Assembly: GCA_013297775.1 (NCBI GenBank) | Contig: JAAFIL010000011.1 | Location: 33,879 to 97,878, forward strand | Length of the DNA: 64,000 nucleotides | Source of the DNA: Bacteroidota bacterium | GTDB lineage: Bacteria; Bacteroidota; Bacteroidia; B-17B0; Aurantibacillaceae | Direction: 5' to 3' | Program-made: the position numbers and the translations under genes | Shown: one piece after another, positions 53,002-60,321 of the stretch | How the letters are laid out: each line of letters begins with the position of its first letter | Position numbering within the stretch: position 1 is the first letter of the stretch | Notes under the pieces: model-generated | Database searches by the model: none | Told to the model about the DNA's origin: nothing | The model's input: the letters and a program-made list of their open reading frames with translations, nothing else

Positions 53002-53619
53002 TTAATAATTGATAGGCGGTTTAAAACTTAAATCTTCATAGCCCTCAAATTGCTTAGATTGTATCAAGCGGGCTTGACGTTCAATTTCAAGTTCAATGTT
53101 TGCTAAACTGCCCACTTCTAAATTCCCCGAAGGGTTAAAATAGCTAATGTTATCTAAGCCATCTGTGCCATCAGTACCCGCTGTTCCATCCGTACCATTT
53201 GCCCCCTCTGGTTTAGTTTTACCTTTTGAAAGCATCGTTTTAATTTTATTGATGTACAAACGTTCTTTCAAATCTTGACCAAAGGCTTTTACCCGTTCCT
53301 TTGCCCCGTCTAAACTACTGACTTCTGTTCCGTTCAGTCCATTTTTACTAAGTGTACCGCCTGTCATCATACCAAGCCCTGCGGCTGTAATGGCATCGGA
53401 ATCGTAATACTTTCCGGCAATAATGGTGGGGATAGATACCAAAATAGAGGGTTTTCCAATGGCTGACCCTATGCCTGCGCCCACTAAGGCGGCGGCACTT
53501 AATTTAAAAAACTCTATCCCGCTGTTTTTTAAATTGCCCTTTGTTTCCAAACGCTGTTGGAGAAATGCCATGTACTTGTATTTACCGTCATGGGCTTTTG
53601 TTGCTGCTGTTTGATTCAT
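53002..53619 (-). CDS. Small membrane-associated protein with glycine-rich repeats
   Basis: 205 residues. A hydrophobic central stretch (FFKLSAAALVGAGIGSAIG, then SILVSIPTIIAG, residues 39-70) looks membrane-inserted. A Gly/Thr/Asp repeat (GTDGTAGTDGTDGLD) follows near 145-160, and the C-terminus is helical then aromatic (GYEDLSFKPPINY). It contains the element's peptide motif twice (NGLNGT and DGLD). A minor virion membrane protein is a reasonable guess. Confidence 0.55.
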   Translation of the reverse strand: MNQTAATKAHDGKYKYMAFLQQRLETKGNLKNSGIEFFKLSAAALVGAGIGSAIGKPSILVSIPTIIAGKYYDSDAITAAGLGMMTGGTLSKNGLNGTEVSSLDGAKERVKAFGQDLKERLYINKIKTMLSKGKTKPEGANGTDGTAGTDGTDGLDNISYFNPSGNLEVGSLANIELEIERQARLIQSKQFEGYEDLSFKPPINY

Positions 53620-53707
53620 TTTTCTTTCTTTTAGCTGATTTATTTTTAACCTTTACTTTTTTTGCTGCTTACTTTTTGATAGTTAAAGTTTTACTGTTTA
53701 GCCTAGG

Positions 53708-55729
53708 CTACATCAGTTCTATCGCTCCTAATCCCTTTTTAAGTGGATTTATGCGGTATTTGCGTTTATGCTTTGTTGCCATGCTTGTTCCTGAAACAGT
53801 TTCGTTGCCTGAACTATTTTTTTGTGCTGGCGAAGGATTCGCTTTATATGGAATAGTTCGTGATTCTTCCGATTTACGTTTTAGGTATTCATTGGTGAAG
53901 TAAGCTATTGCGCCAATACCCAATAAAGCAATTGTTGGATTGACCCATGTTTTATTTTTTTGATAAAAGGTCTTTAATAGCGTTCCTGTACCAGATAGTC
54001 CTTCTGTGCCGTTTTCATTGTTTGCCTCTTCATTCTTTGCCACTTCATTCCCAGCGTTTGCGGTAGGTTCGGAGTTTTCAGTTTCGGGAGGTGTTAGTTC
54101 ATTATCTGCATTGGTAATGCTTGTAGTGCCTTCCGAGTTTTCTTCTTCCAAGTTAGCTTGTTCTTGGTTTTGCGCTTGGTTTTGTGCTTGACTTTGTTCC
54201 CAAGAAATCGTTTCGCTTTGTGGCGGAGTATAACGTTCTTCGTTTTCTGAATAGCTTGGGGTAGAGGCTTGCGAATTACTCTGTGAATAATTTTGCTGTT
54301 CTGAACTCTGTTCCGCACTTGCCTCTGAATTTGTATCAGTTGCTTTGGCACGGGGTTTCATAAAGGAACGTGCAGGCGATTTTGATTTGCCTTCATTGGG
54401 AAATAACACGCCGATTTGTTTAAGTAAGGCCGCTATCGTTCCCATTAGTGTAGAGGCTGCGGCAATGGCTGCACCTGTGGCAGGTTCTCCCAATCCTTCC
54501 CCTCCATTCATTACGCCTTCCAAGCTACCAAAGCCTTCAAAGCCTTCCATGCCATACACTAACTCATCTTTATATAGAAAGCCTAAAAGTTCGGATAAGA
54601 CCATGTGTTCGTTTAATCCCGCTACTTCCTGACCTCTATTCCCTTTGCCTTTTAACATGGCAAGGCGTAAGTTTTCAGGGTTACCACCTGCCACATAAAA
54701 AATGTCTTGAACCTTTTTTAATACTTTTACTAAATGTGGATGTTTTCTTACGTCCATGCCCCGTTTAGCGGCGTGTTCAACAGAGGCATACCCCCAGCGT
54801 AAACTCTTAGCCACGTTCATTACGTTGAGTTTCATGGAGGCTAATATCCCGGCTCGTAACAGAGCCGTTGCAGGGTTTTTCTTATTCATTTTATTGGAAA
54901 AGCCTTTGCTTTTTCCAATTACCTTTTGTAAACGTTGTCGGGTGGCTTGTTGCTGTTCAGGGGTTTTGTTTCTAAACAAACCTCCCTTCTTTTGCCCGCC
55001 GTTTCCACTATTGGAAACCTTGTTTGCTCGTACTTGTTTCAAAATTCTGCCTATTTCTTCCATTCCGAAATTAGCTCTGTCCATATCCATTGCATCAATG
55101 GTGGGGTATTTTTTGAATAAACCGTAAACATCGTTACTGTCTAATCCGTCTAAAAATTGTAGTTCCATTTTATGATCTTGTTTTTTACTGTATTTTTTTT
55201 CTGAATTAAATGCGTTCCATACACAATCCATGATGACATAGCTGCCTTTACCATCGGGGATAAGTGAATAGATGTGTTGAAAATGGTCGTTCCCGTCGTA
55301 TGCGGTAATTCGGTTGATAATATCGCCCTTTATGCCATATTCCAACATACAGGCGTTTACAAAATTGGTCATGCAGTCGCAATCGCCTCTGCCATCTGAA
55401 ATTAGCCGTCTTGGACTTCTAATTTGTTCTTTTGTTTCTCTGATTTCTTTTTCTTCATCGCGATAAGGGTCATCTTTTTCATAAGCAATATGTTCTTTTA
55501 CGAAATACCATAATTTTTTACAGGCCTCGTAAATCGGTAAATGCTTTAGTTCGGCATCTACATACGTCTTTACTTGCCACTTGCTTAACTGGGCTGCTTT
55601 AGGCATAAACCTAACCGTATCACTTACCCCTGCACCCCGTTTAATGGTGCTATCTACTCCCGTTGAAGGAGGAAACAAATGCCGATAAGGTGCAAGGCTT
55701 TTTAATTGTATTAGTTCGGTGGATTCCAT
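53708..55729 (-). CDS. Transglutaminase-like cysteine protein with a membrane anchor
   Basis: 673 residues. The N-terminal domain (60-180) has a transglutaminase-like papain fold with a likely catalytic triad: Cys117 in DGRGDCDCMTNF, His152 in DHFQHIYSLI and Asp168 in VIMDCVW. A helical middle part follows (200-400), then a Gly/Glu segment with the peptide motif (MEGFEGFGSLEG), a long disordered Ser/Gln/Asn/Glu tract (450-595), one membrane helix (PTIALLGIGAIAYFTNEYL, 608-626) and a basic tail. It could process or crosslink virion proteins or cut host wall peptides. Largest structural-type gene of the element. Confidence 0.68.
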   Translation of the reverse strand: MESTELIQLKSLAPYRHLFPPSTGVDSTIKRGAGVSDTVRFMPKAAQLSKWQVKTYVDAELKHLPIYEACKKLWYFVKEHIAYEKDDPYRDEEKEIRETKEQIRSPRRLISDGRGDCDCMTNFVNACMLEYGIKGDIINRITAYDGNDHFQHIYSLIPDGKGSYVIMDCVWNAFNSEKKYSKKQDHKMELQFLDGLDSNDVYGLFKKYPTIDAMDMDRANFGMEEIGRILKQVRANKVSNSGNGGQKKGGLFRNKTPEQQQATRQRLQKVIGKSKGFSNKMNKKNPATALLRAGILASMKLNVMNVAKSLRWGYASVEHAAKRGMDVRKHPHLVKVLKKVQDIFYVAGGNPENLRLAMLKGKGNRGQEVAGLNEHMVLSELLGFLYKDELVYGMEGFEGFGSLEGVMNGGEGLGEPATGAAIAAASTLMGTIAALLKQIGVLFPNEGKSKSPARSFMKPRAKATDTNSEASAEQSSEQQNYSQSNSQASTPSYSENEERYTPPQSETISWEQSQAQNQAQNQEQANLEEENSEGTTSITNADNELTPPETENSEPTANAGNEVAKNEEANNENGTEGLSGTGTLLKTFYQKNKTWVNPTIALLGIGAIAYFTNEYLKRKSEESRTIPYKANPSPAQKNSSGNETVSGTSMATKHKRKYRINPLKKGLGAIELM

Positions 55730-55776
55730 GTTTTGTTTTCTAGTTTAAATTTTGCTGCTGCTTACTAGGCATTGGA

Positions 55777-56256
55777 TTATCGCTTTAAATTTTGGGTTTT
55801 AGTTATCTCTACGTTTTTAAATCCGACACCCAAATAAATACTTGTCCTTATTTTGGTCGTAATTTGCGCTGTTTGTCCCTTTAGTAATACTTTTAAAAGC
55901 CCATCACCCAATGTGAATAATCCCGTTGCGGGAATGGTTAAATAAATGGGTGGCATTTGCTTGGGCTGATAGGCATCAATAACAATTTTAGTAGCTTCAA
56001 GTTGGGTAGTGCCGACTTCTTTACTATCAAACAAAACTTTTATATAGGGTTGTTTAATGGTCAGCGTCCCTTCGGTGGGGTTGATTAAGGTAATATCCAA
56101 ACGAAGGGTTAAGCCTTTGAGGTCAATGGAATGAATGTTGACATTGATTTTAGTATCGAGTGTATCGCCTACTTTTTTCTTACTCAAAAGTTTGCTGCCT
56201 GCCCAAATTAACCCTGCGCTGACTACTGAACCAATTATGATATGCCCCGTTTTCAT
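55777..56256 (-). CDS. Membrane-anchored LEA-2/WHy-like domain protein
   Basis: 159 residues from the ATG at 56256 (MKTGHIIIGSVVSAG); the open frame extends upstream but overlaps the previous gene. A membrane helix (5-20) is followed by one immunoglobulin-like domain of the LEA-14 type: INVNIHSIDLKGLTLRLDIT, INPTEGTLTIKQPYIKVLFD and PIYLTIPATGLFTLGDGLLK. Such domains occur in many envelope and stress proteins and act as binding modules. Here it probably faces the periplasm or the particle interior. Confidence 0.65.
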   Translation of the reverse strand: MKTGHIIIGSVVSAGLIWAGSKLLSKKKVGDTLDTKINVNIHSIDLKGLTLRLDITLINPTEGTLTIKQPYIKVLFDSKEVGTTQLEATKIVIDAYQPKQMPPIYLTIPATGLFTLGDGLLKVLLKGQTAQITTKIRTSIYLGVGFKNVEITKTQNLKR

Positions 56257-56308
56257 CGAATAGCTTTGCTTAATTTTTGATGTTGAATTTTTGATTATTA
56301 ATTTATAA

Positions 56309-56560
56309 TCACTCCTTTTCGTTTTCTGCTCTTGTAGGCGGTTCATCGTCTTGCACATTAGCCTGTTTTGTTTTGCGTTTGGATAAAAGTTTATCCGACA
56401 AATAATCACCTGCTAATTTGAAAGCCATCCATATAAAACCGCCTATGGCTGCTTTAAGGGCATAACCGCCAAAACTGGCATAATCAATATTTGCAAAAAG
56501 TATCGTTCCCGCAAGATAAGTTTGGGAGGTGGTGTCGGATATGGATTGACTTGTTTTCAT
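56309..56560 (-). CDS. Small single-TM protein
   Basis: 83 residues with one or two hydrophobic segments (YLAGTILFANI and YALKAAIGGFIWMAFKLAG, residues 14-52), then a charged tail (KRKTKQANVQDDEPPTRAEN). No motif. It belongs to the row of small membrane proteins at the start of the structural block. Confidence 0.55.
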   Translation of the reverse strand: MKTSQSISDTTSQTYLAGTILFANIDYASFGGYALKAAIGGFIWMAFKLAGDYLSDKLLSKRKTKQANVQDDEPPTRAENEKE

Positions 56561-56654
56561 TTTTTCTATTTTTCAATTTGTATATTTATTTTATCTTTTA
56601 ACTTCTAAAATTTTTAATCTTGTTTGCATTACACGACTGCTTCAACGCTTTAAG

Positions 56655-56894
56655 CTAATTATAGCAAGTGAGCTGCCGTCTAATCACATCTTCGATGATT
56701 TCATCTTCCATACTTAAAACAACTTTATTGGATAGCATTTCCATTTTTTCCATAAGTAGTTTTAAAGCAACCATTTCAAAAGGAAATTTTTTACTAAGTT
56801 CATTTTCCAAGAAGGCTTCCAAATGTTCTAGTAATTCTAACTCCTCTTCACTTAGTAGCATCTTCAAGTGTTTTAGTGGCTCTGTGTAACTCAT
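56655..56894 (-). CDS. Small helical protein of the element
   Basis: 79 residues, acidic and Leu/Glu/Met-rich (LLSEEELELLEHLEAFLENE), probably a helical bundle or coiled coil. It has its own promoter of the Bacteroidota type just upstream and is the first gene of the structural transcript. It may be a regulator or a scaffold. Confidence 0.5.
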   Translation of the reverse strand: MSYTEPLKHLKMLLSEEELELLEHLEAFLENELSKKFPFEMVALKLLMEKMEMLSNKVVLSMEDEIIEDVIRRQLTCYN

Positions 56895-56954
56895 CGTTTC
56901 CAGTTTTAATTTTAGTTTTTACTTTAATTCTATTGACTGATTCTTTTCACACTA

Positions 56955-56987
56955 CAAAGTTACGACAGGCGCAAGGGGCGTTTCAAA
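56955..56987 (-). promoter_or_regulatory. Promoter with -33/-7 elements for the structural transcript
   Basis: On the minus strand TTTG (56984-56987) and TAACTTTG (56955-56962) are separated by 21 bp, a close fit to the Bacteroidota consensus. The region around it, including the AAATGTGTTTGA box, is nearly duplicated at 57361-57400. Confidence 0.7.
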
Positions 56988-57044
56988 CACATTTTAACGT
57001 CCTTTACTGTTTGTTGGTGAGTTTGAATGCGTTTTCATCTTTTT

Positions 57045-57278
57045 TTAATTTTTATTTTTTGGTTTTGGCTTTTGAATACCATACTTGTTAATCAAAAATT
57101 CAATTTGTCGAATACTAAAAATAGTTTTAGTCGGTTGTCCCATTTCAGGTATCGAATCTTTAATCATGTTACCAAGTATGTGTAACGATACGCCCATCAA
57201 TGCCGATAAACTTCTTTTATTCATCGCTGTAAGGTTTAAGTCTTTGCTGTATTTTTCATCATTGTATTCCATAACCAC
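57045..57278 (-). CDS. Small putative DNA-binding regulator A
   Basis: 77 residues with a predicted helix-turn-helix-like part (AMNKRSLSALMGVSLHILGN) and a second segment FSIRQIEFLINKYGI. It shares length, layout and the F/W-S-I-x-Q-h-E-x-h-h...G-I pattern with the 78-residue protein 330 bp upstream, so the two are probably paralogues. Its promoter carries the same sequence box as that of the structural transcript. A switch role like that of phage repressors is plausible. Confidence 0.55.
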   Translation of the reverse strand: MVMEYNDEKYSKDLNLTAMNKRSLSALMGVSLHILGNMIKDSIPEMGQPTKTIFSIRQIEFLINKYGIQKPKPKNKN

Positions 57279-57360
57279 TCCTTTTAAACGCTTTTCTTTT
57301 TTTGTTTTTTGTTTTTTGTTTTTTGTTTTTATTTTTTACTATTTAATTCTTTACTCACAT

Positions 57361-57393
57361 CAAAATTACGCACAGGTCAAATTTGACTTCAAA
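57361..57393 (-). promoter_or_regulatory. Promoter for regulator A, duplicate of the structural promoter
   Basis: TTTG (57390-57393) and TAATTTTG (57361-57368) on the minus strand are 21 bp apart. The flanking bases match those at 56955-57000 over about 40 positions with few changes, so both promoters may be bound by the same regulator. Confidence 0.7.
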
Positions 57394-57591
57394 CACATTT
57401 TAATATTTGTTATAGTTTGTTTATGAGTTTTAATGCCTTTTAATGCCTTTTAATAGTTTTACTTTTTCAAGTGGTTGTTTTCATTCAAATGAATAAAATA
57501 GTAAAACGTCAATACATCATAACTTCACAATCTATACGTGTATAAATTTGTTTTAAATGTTGAAAGAACAATAGTTCAAGGGGATTTGCAC

Positions 57592-57648
57592 CAAAAGAAA
57601 AATCCTGAAACTATCCCGATGTGTTATTACCAGAATGTTTCAGGATTT
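57592..57648 (-). terminator. Terminator overlapping the end of regulator B
   Basis: AATCCTGAAAC (57601-57611) pairs perfectly with GTTTCAGGATT (57637-57647), and on the minus strand it is followed by TTTTCTTTT. The 3' part of the regulator gene lies inside the stem and loop, so regulator B is a transcription unit of its own. Confidence 0.75.
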
Positions 57649-57847
57649 GATAGGGGATGCCAAAAAAAATTAAGATTTGCTCAACTTGTCCGATACTCCA
57701 AAAGTACCCCATACGTTTGCCGAGCTTGTTTCTTATGGGTTTCATTTCATAATAAAATTCCCATTTCTTCATACCTAATAAAGCGGGGAGTTCTTTGTTG
57801 TGGTAGGTTTTGTGTTCAATTAGAAGTAAATCATCTTTCTGCTCCAT
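57611..57847 (-). CDS. Small putative DNA-binding regulator B
   Basis: 78 residues with KTYHNKELPALLGMKKWEFY, a helix-turn-helix-like stretch, and WSIGQVEQILIFFGIP near the end, matching the corresponding segment of regulator A. First recognisable gene of the element. It is followed by its own terminator, so it can be expressed when the rest is silent, as expected of a repressor. The exact family is not recognised. Confidence 0.55.
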   Translation of the reverse strand: MEQKDDLLLIEHKTYHNKELPALLGMKKWEFYYEMKPIRNKLGKRMGYFWSIGQVEQILIFFGIPYQILKHSGNNTSG

Positions 57848-58231
57848 TGTTTATAGTTTGATATTGTAAAGCTATGCGCTAAGGAACACCAAAAATTACT
57901 GCAAGTGAAGATTGACTACACCACAAATATTAAGTTGAGCCGGGGAGAGATTACTCGATAAAATTTAATCTAATCAAAATCTTTAATTCTTTGTGTTCAT
58001 ACTATTGATAACACATAACCATTTACTTTGTTACAATTAGTTTACCGTTAAGATAAACTTTTTGCTTAAAATAAATCTCAAAATGATTAAACCGATTTAT
58101 TTGTAGATAAATATTTTTCATCATCGAAAAAATGTTTTACAGATTTTAGTGTTTTATAAAAATCTTAGCATTCTTAAATTATAGACATAGTCGTTAAGCT
58201 AATACACAAAAAAATCTTTGAATGGCACACG

Positions 58232-58411
58232 AGTTGTGTCGGTAGGACAAGAAAGAATAAACATTGGCTTGCTAAAAAATGAGGAGTTACTCAAAATAGT
58301 GTATCAAAATGGTGTGTAAATTTTAGTCAGCGTTTTTTAGAAAAATTATTTGAAATAGCCCAAGCACCTGATGTTGACACTAGAGAATTAATCCATTCAT
58401 ACAAGTTTTAA
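58232..58411 (+). pseudogene. Decayed XRE-family helix-turn-helix regulator
   Basis: The plus-strand frame reads GRTRKNKHWLAKK, an in-frame TGA (58280-58282), then GVTQNSVSKWCVN, FSQRFLEKLFEIAQAPDVD and TRELI before a TAA at 58409. This is the canonical XRE pattern of Bacteroidota (WLA-x-x-L-G-x-T-x-x-T-V-S-K-W, L-E-x-L-x-x-I-A, D-V-x-x-R-E-L). The start region is lost. It sits in the 790-bp gene-free gap between the element and the HEPN gene; the rest of the gap is AT-rich with nothing recognisable. Confidence 0.7.
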
Positions 58412-58639
58412 AATTACATACTTTTTGAATTTCCTAAAATCACAAAGTATCTTTTTTAACTTTCTTAAATTACCAAAGGGTTTATAGATTCCACTTTAAA
58501 ATAGGAAGTTCGTATTGGTAGTTCTCTATGATTTAGCCTTATTTTATAACACAAAAAGCCAAAATGAAAAACCAAATTGGCTTATGAATTTTTGGTACAT
58601 TAAAATTTTGTATTTTTAAAATCTAAGAGATAACTGCCC

Positions 58640-59506
58640 TTGAAAAGTGATATTTCATATTTACCCAAGCAAAAACAGGAGGAACTAAAATCTATTGTAA
58701 AAACACTCATTTTACAGTATGGCGAAATTGAGCAAATCATTTTATTTGGGTCTTATGCCCGTGGTACTTGGGTGGATGATTCGTATAGAGAGGATGGTAT
58801 TACTTACCAATATACAAGCGATTACGATTTATTAGTTATACTTAATAACAATAATAAAGCCACGGCCGAAACGTTTGTAAAATCGGTTAACGACAAATTA
58901 AAGTCAATTTACATTAAAACACCTGTACATGCCATTTACCACGGTATTGAGTTCGTTAATAAGGAGCTAGAGCAAGGCAGTTATTTTTTTGGCGACATTA
59001 AAAAAGAGGGGGTACGTTTATTTGATACCTCTCGTTTTGCCTTATCCGATAAAAAAGATTTAAGCCCTAAAGAACAAAAAGCAAAGGCACAATCTTATTT
59101 TGATTTTTGGTTTGAGAGTGCCAATAGTTTTTTTAAAACGCATTTATTCAATTACAATGAAAAGGATTTTAATATAGCCGCTTTCATACTCCACCAAGCC
59201 ACCGAACGGTTTTACAATTGCATACAGCTCGTATTTACAGGCTATAAAAGTAAAAGCCACGATTTAGAAGTACTCGGTAATTTGGCTAAAAGTTTTAATT
59301 TAGAATTTGGCAAAGTGTTTCCCTGCAACACCATTAGTGAACAAGAGCGGTTTACCCTGTTAAAAAACGCCTATATAGATGCCCGTTACAACATCAATTA
59401 CCACATTAAAAAAGAAGACTTAGAGTATTTACAAGAGCGAGTAAAATTATTAATTACTTTAACCGAACAATTATGTAAAGAAAAAATAGATAGTTTTGAG
59501 CTGTAA
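58640..59506 (+). CDS. Nucleotidyltransferase-HEPN fusion protein (MntA-HepT-like in one chain)
   Basis: 288 residues. The N-terminal half is a minimal nucleotidyltransferase: GSYARGTW (37-44) with the metal-binding pair in SDYDLLVI (Asp61 and Asp63). The C-terminal half (about 140-285) is a HEPN helical domain with FILHQATERFYNCIQLVF and ARYNINYH, an R-x5-H pair that could be the RNase site. Separate MNT and HEPN proteins form toxin-antitoxin pairs in which the MNT enzyme AMPylates the HEPN RNase; a fused form would be self-controlled. It starts with TTG at 58640, as no suitable ATG is near. Confidence 0.75.
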   Translation: MKSDISYLPKQKQEELKSIVKTLILQYGEIEQIILFGSYARGTWVDDSYREDGITYQYTSDYDLLVILNNNNKATAETFVKSVNDKLKSIYIKTPVHAIYHGIEFVNKELEQGSYFFGDIKKEGVRLFDTSRFALSDKKDLSPKEQKAKAQSYFDFWFESANSFFKTHLFNYNEKDFNIAAFILHQATERFYNCIQLVFTGYKSKSHDLEVLGNLAKSFNLEFGKVFPCNTISEQERFTLLKNAYIDARYNINYHIKKEDLEYLQERVKLLITLTEQLCKEKIDSFEL

Positions 59507-59573
59507 AATATAAGTTCTTTTAGTTTATTTTCTAAGCAGTTTTTAAAGATTGTTACATCTAAAAACTACTGAC

Positions 59574-60047
59574 ATGGAAAAACAAAAAACTAAAACAAAT
59601 CAAAAGCGTTTGGGTAAGCTAACTTACTTCTCGGACGTTAGTGTTTTATCTCTGGTATTAAGCCCCCTAGAATTAAAGGCGTGGTCTGTCAATTACCAAC
59701 CCTTTGACTTTTATGTGGATGGGCAATTGCTGCATTGGAATAAGACCCAATCGGAATTACTTTTGAAACTCTCGTTACAAAAATTAGACACCTTACAACT
59801 TTTAAGCCCGCCAAAACTACCCAACTTGCCCACCCCCCAACTTACTTTTTTGCAAAGTTGCTTAACCCAACAACCCCTTAGCGCCCGCTTTGTTAATGCA
59901 GCATACCGCATGGGTTGCAAAAGAGTAGAAGATGTCGTTTGCTTAGGGCGTAAAAAATTAATACAAGCCCGTGGCATTGGTAAAATAAGTTTGAAAGCAT
60001 TTGAAAGTCTTTTAAAAGAACACCATTATTTAGACGAATTTAAGTAA
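59574..60047 (+). CDS. Protein with a C-terminal RNA polymerase alpha-CTD-like helix-hairpin-helix domain
   Basis: 157 residues from the ATG at 59574. The last 60 residues (LSARFVNAAYRMGCKRVEDV, VCLGRKKLIQARGIGKISLK, AFESLLKEH) follow the alpha-CTD pattern of two HhH units with the GxGxxSL hairpin. The N-terminal 90 residues are unrecognised. Such short proteins could bind DNA or contact transcription regulators. It is 67 bp downstream of the HEPN gene, same direction, and is followed by a hairpin. Confidence 0.65.
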   Translation: MEKQKTKTNQKRLGKLTYFSDVSVLSLVLSPLELKAWSVNYQPFDFYVDGQLLHWNKTQSELLLKLSLQKLDTLQLLSPPKLPNLPTPQLTFLQSCLTQQPLSARFVNAAYRMGCKRVEDVVCLGRKKLIQARGIGKISLKAFESLLKEHHYLDEFK

Positions 60048-60077
60048 AGACCTACGCTCGTTTATTACCCTTTTAAA

Positions 60078-60108
60078 AAAGCGGTTGCTTTTAAAAGGCA
60101 ACCGCTTT
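60078..60108 (+). terminator. Hairpin after the alpha-CTD-like gene
   Basis: AAAGCGGTTGC (60078-60088) pairs perfectly with GCAACCGCTTT (60098-60108) over a 9-nt loop. The downstream bases are not a clean T-tract, so termination strength is uncertain. Confidence 0.6.
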
Positions 60109-60256
60109 GGGTTGTAAACCCATTAACTTTTTAATTAATAATTAAGATTAGAATAATTAAGATAAGCCACTATTCGCTATTTCGCCAACCGACAACACCC
60201 ACTACCCCTCATCTTAACTAGCATTGTGTTAAATTTATTGCTTTTTACTTATAAAA

Positions 60257-60288
60257 TTTGTTTTTTAGAGAATCATTTTCTACTTTCG
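60257..60288 (+). promoter_or_regulatory. Putative promoter of the giant secreted protein
   Basis: TTTG at 60257-60260 and TACTTTCG at 60281-60288 (5 of 6 matches to TAnnTTTG) are 20 bp apart, and the ATG lies 34 bp downstream. It fits the Bacteroidota promoter well. Confidence 0.55.
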
Positions 60289-60321
60289 AGCCTGTTCTTA
60301 TAACCTTTAAAACCAAATTGT

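Larger units (their letters stand above)
37757..57900 (-). mobile_element. Putative integrated tailless virus or virus-like element (about 20 kb)
   Basis: About 27 genes on one strand with short spacers or overlaps and no host-type metabolic gene. Functions that can be read are: small regulators, many single-TM proteins, a transglutaminase-like protein, peptidoglycan amidase and glucosaminidase, a holin-like protein, a virion-type protein, a double DNA adenine methyltransferase, an AAA ATPase and a RadA-like ATPase. Terminase, portal, tail, integrase and relaxase genes are not recognisable. The flanks are transposase debris on the left and a decayed regulator on the right. Limits are set by the last recognisable element genes and terminators; true attachment sites were not found. 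The viral interpretation is inference. Confidence 0.6.

Noticed and set aside
37810..57847. Interpretation as an ordinary tailed prophage
   Set aside because: No terminase, portal, prohead protease, tail tube, tape measure or baseplate protein could be recognised, and most structural-type proteins are small or membrane-anchored. A very divergent tailed phage remains possible.
37810..57847. Interpretation as a conjugative or mobilisable element
   Set aside because: No relaxase, TraG/VirB-type ATPase or Tra membrane proteins typical of Bacteroidota conjugation modules were seen.
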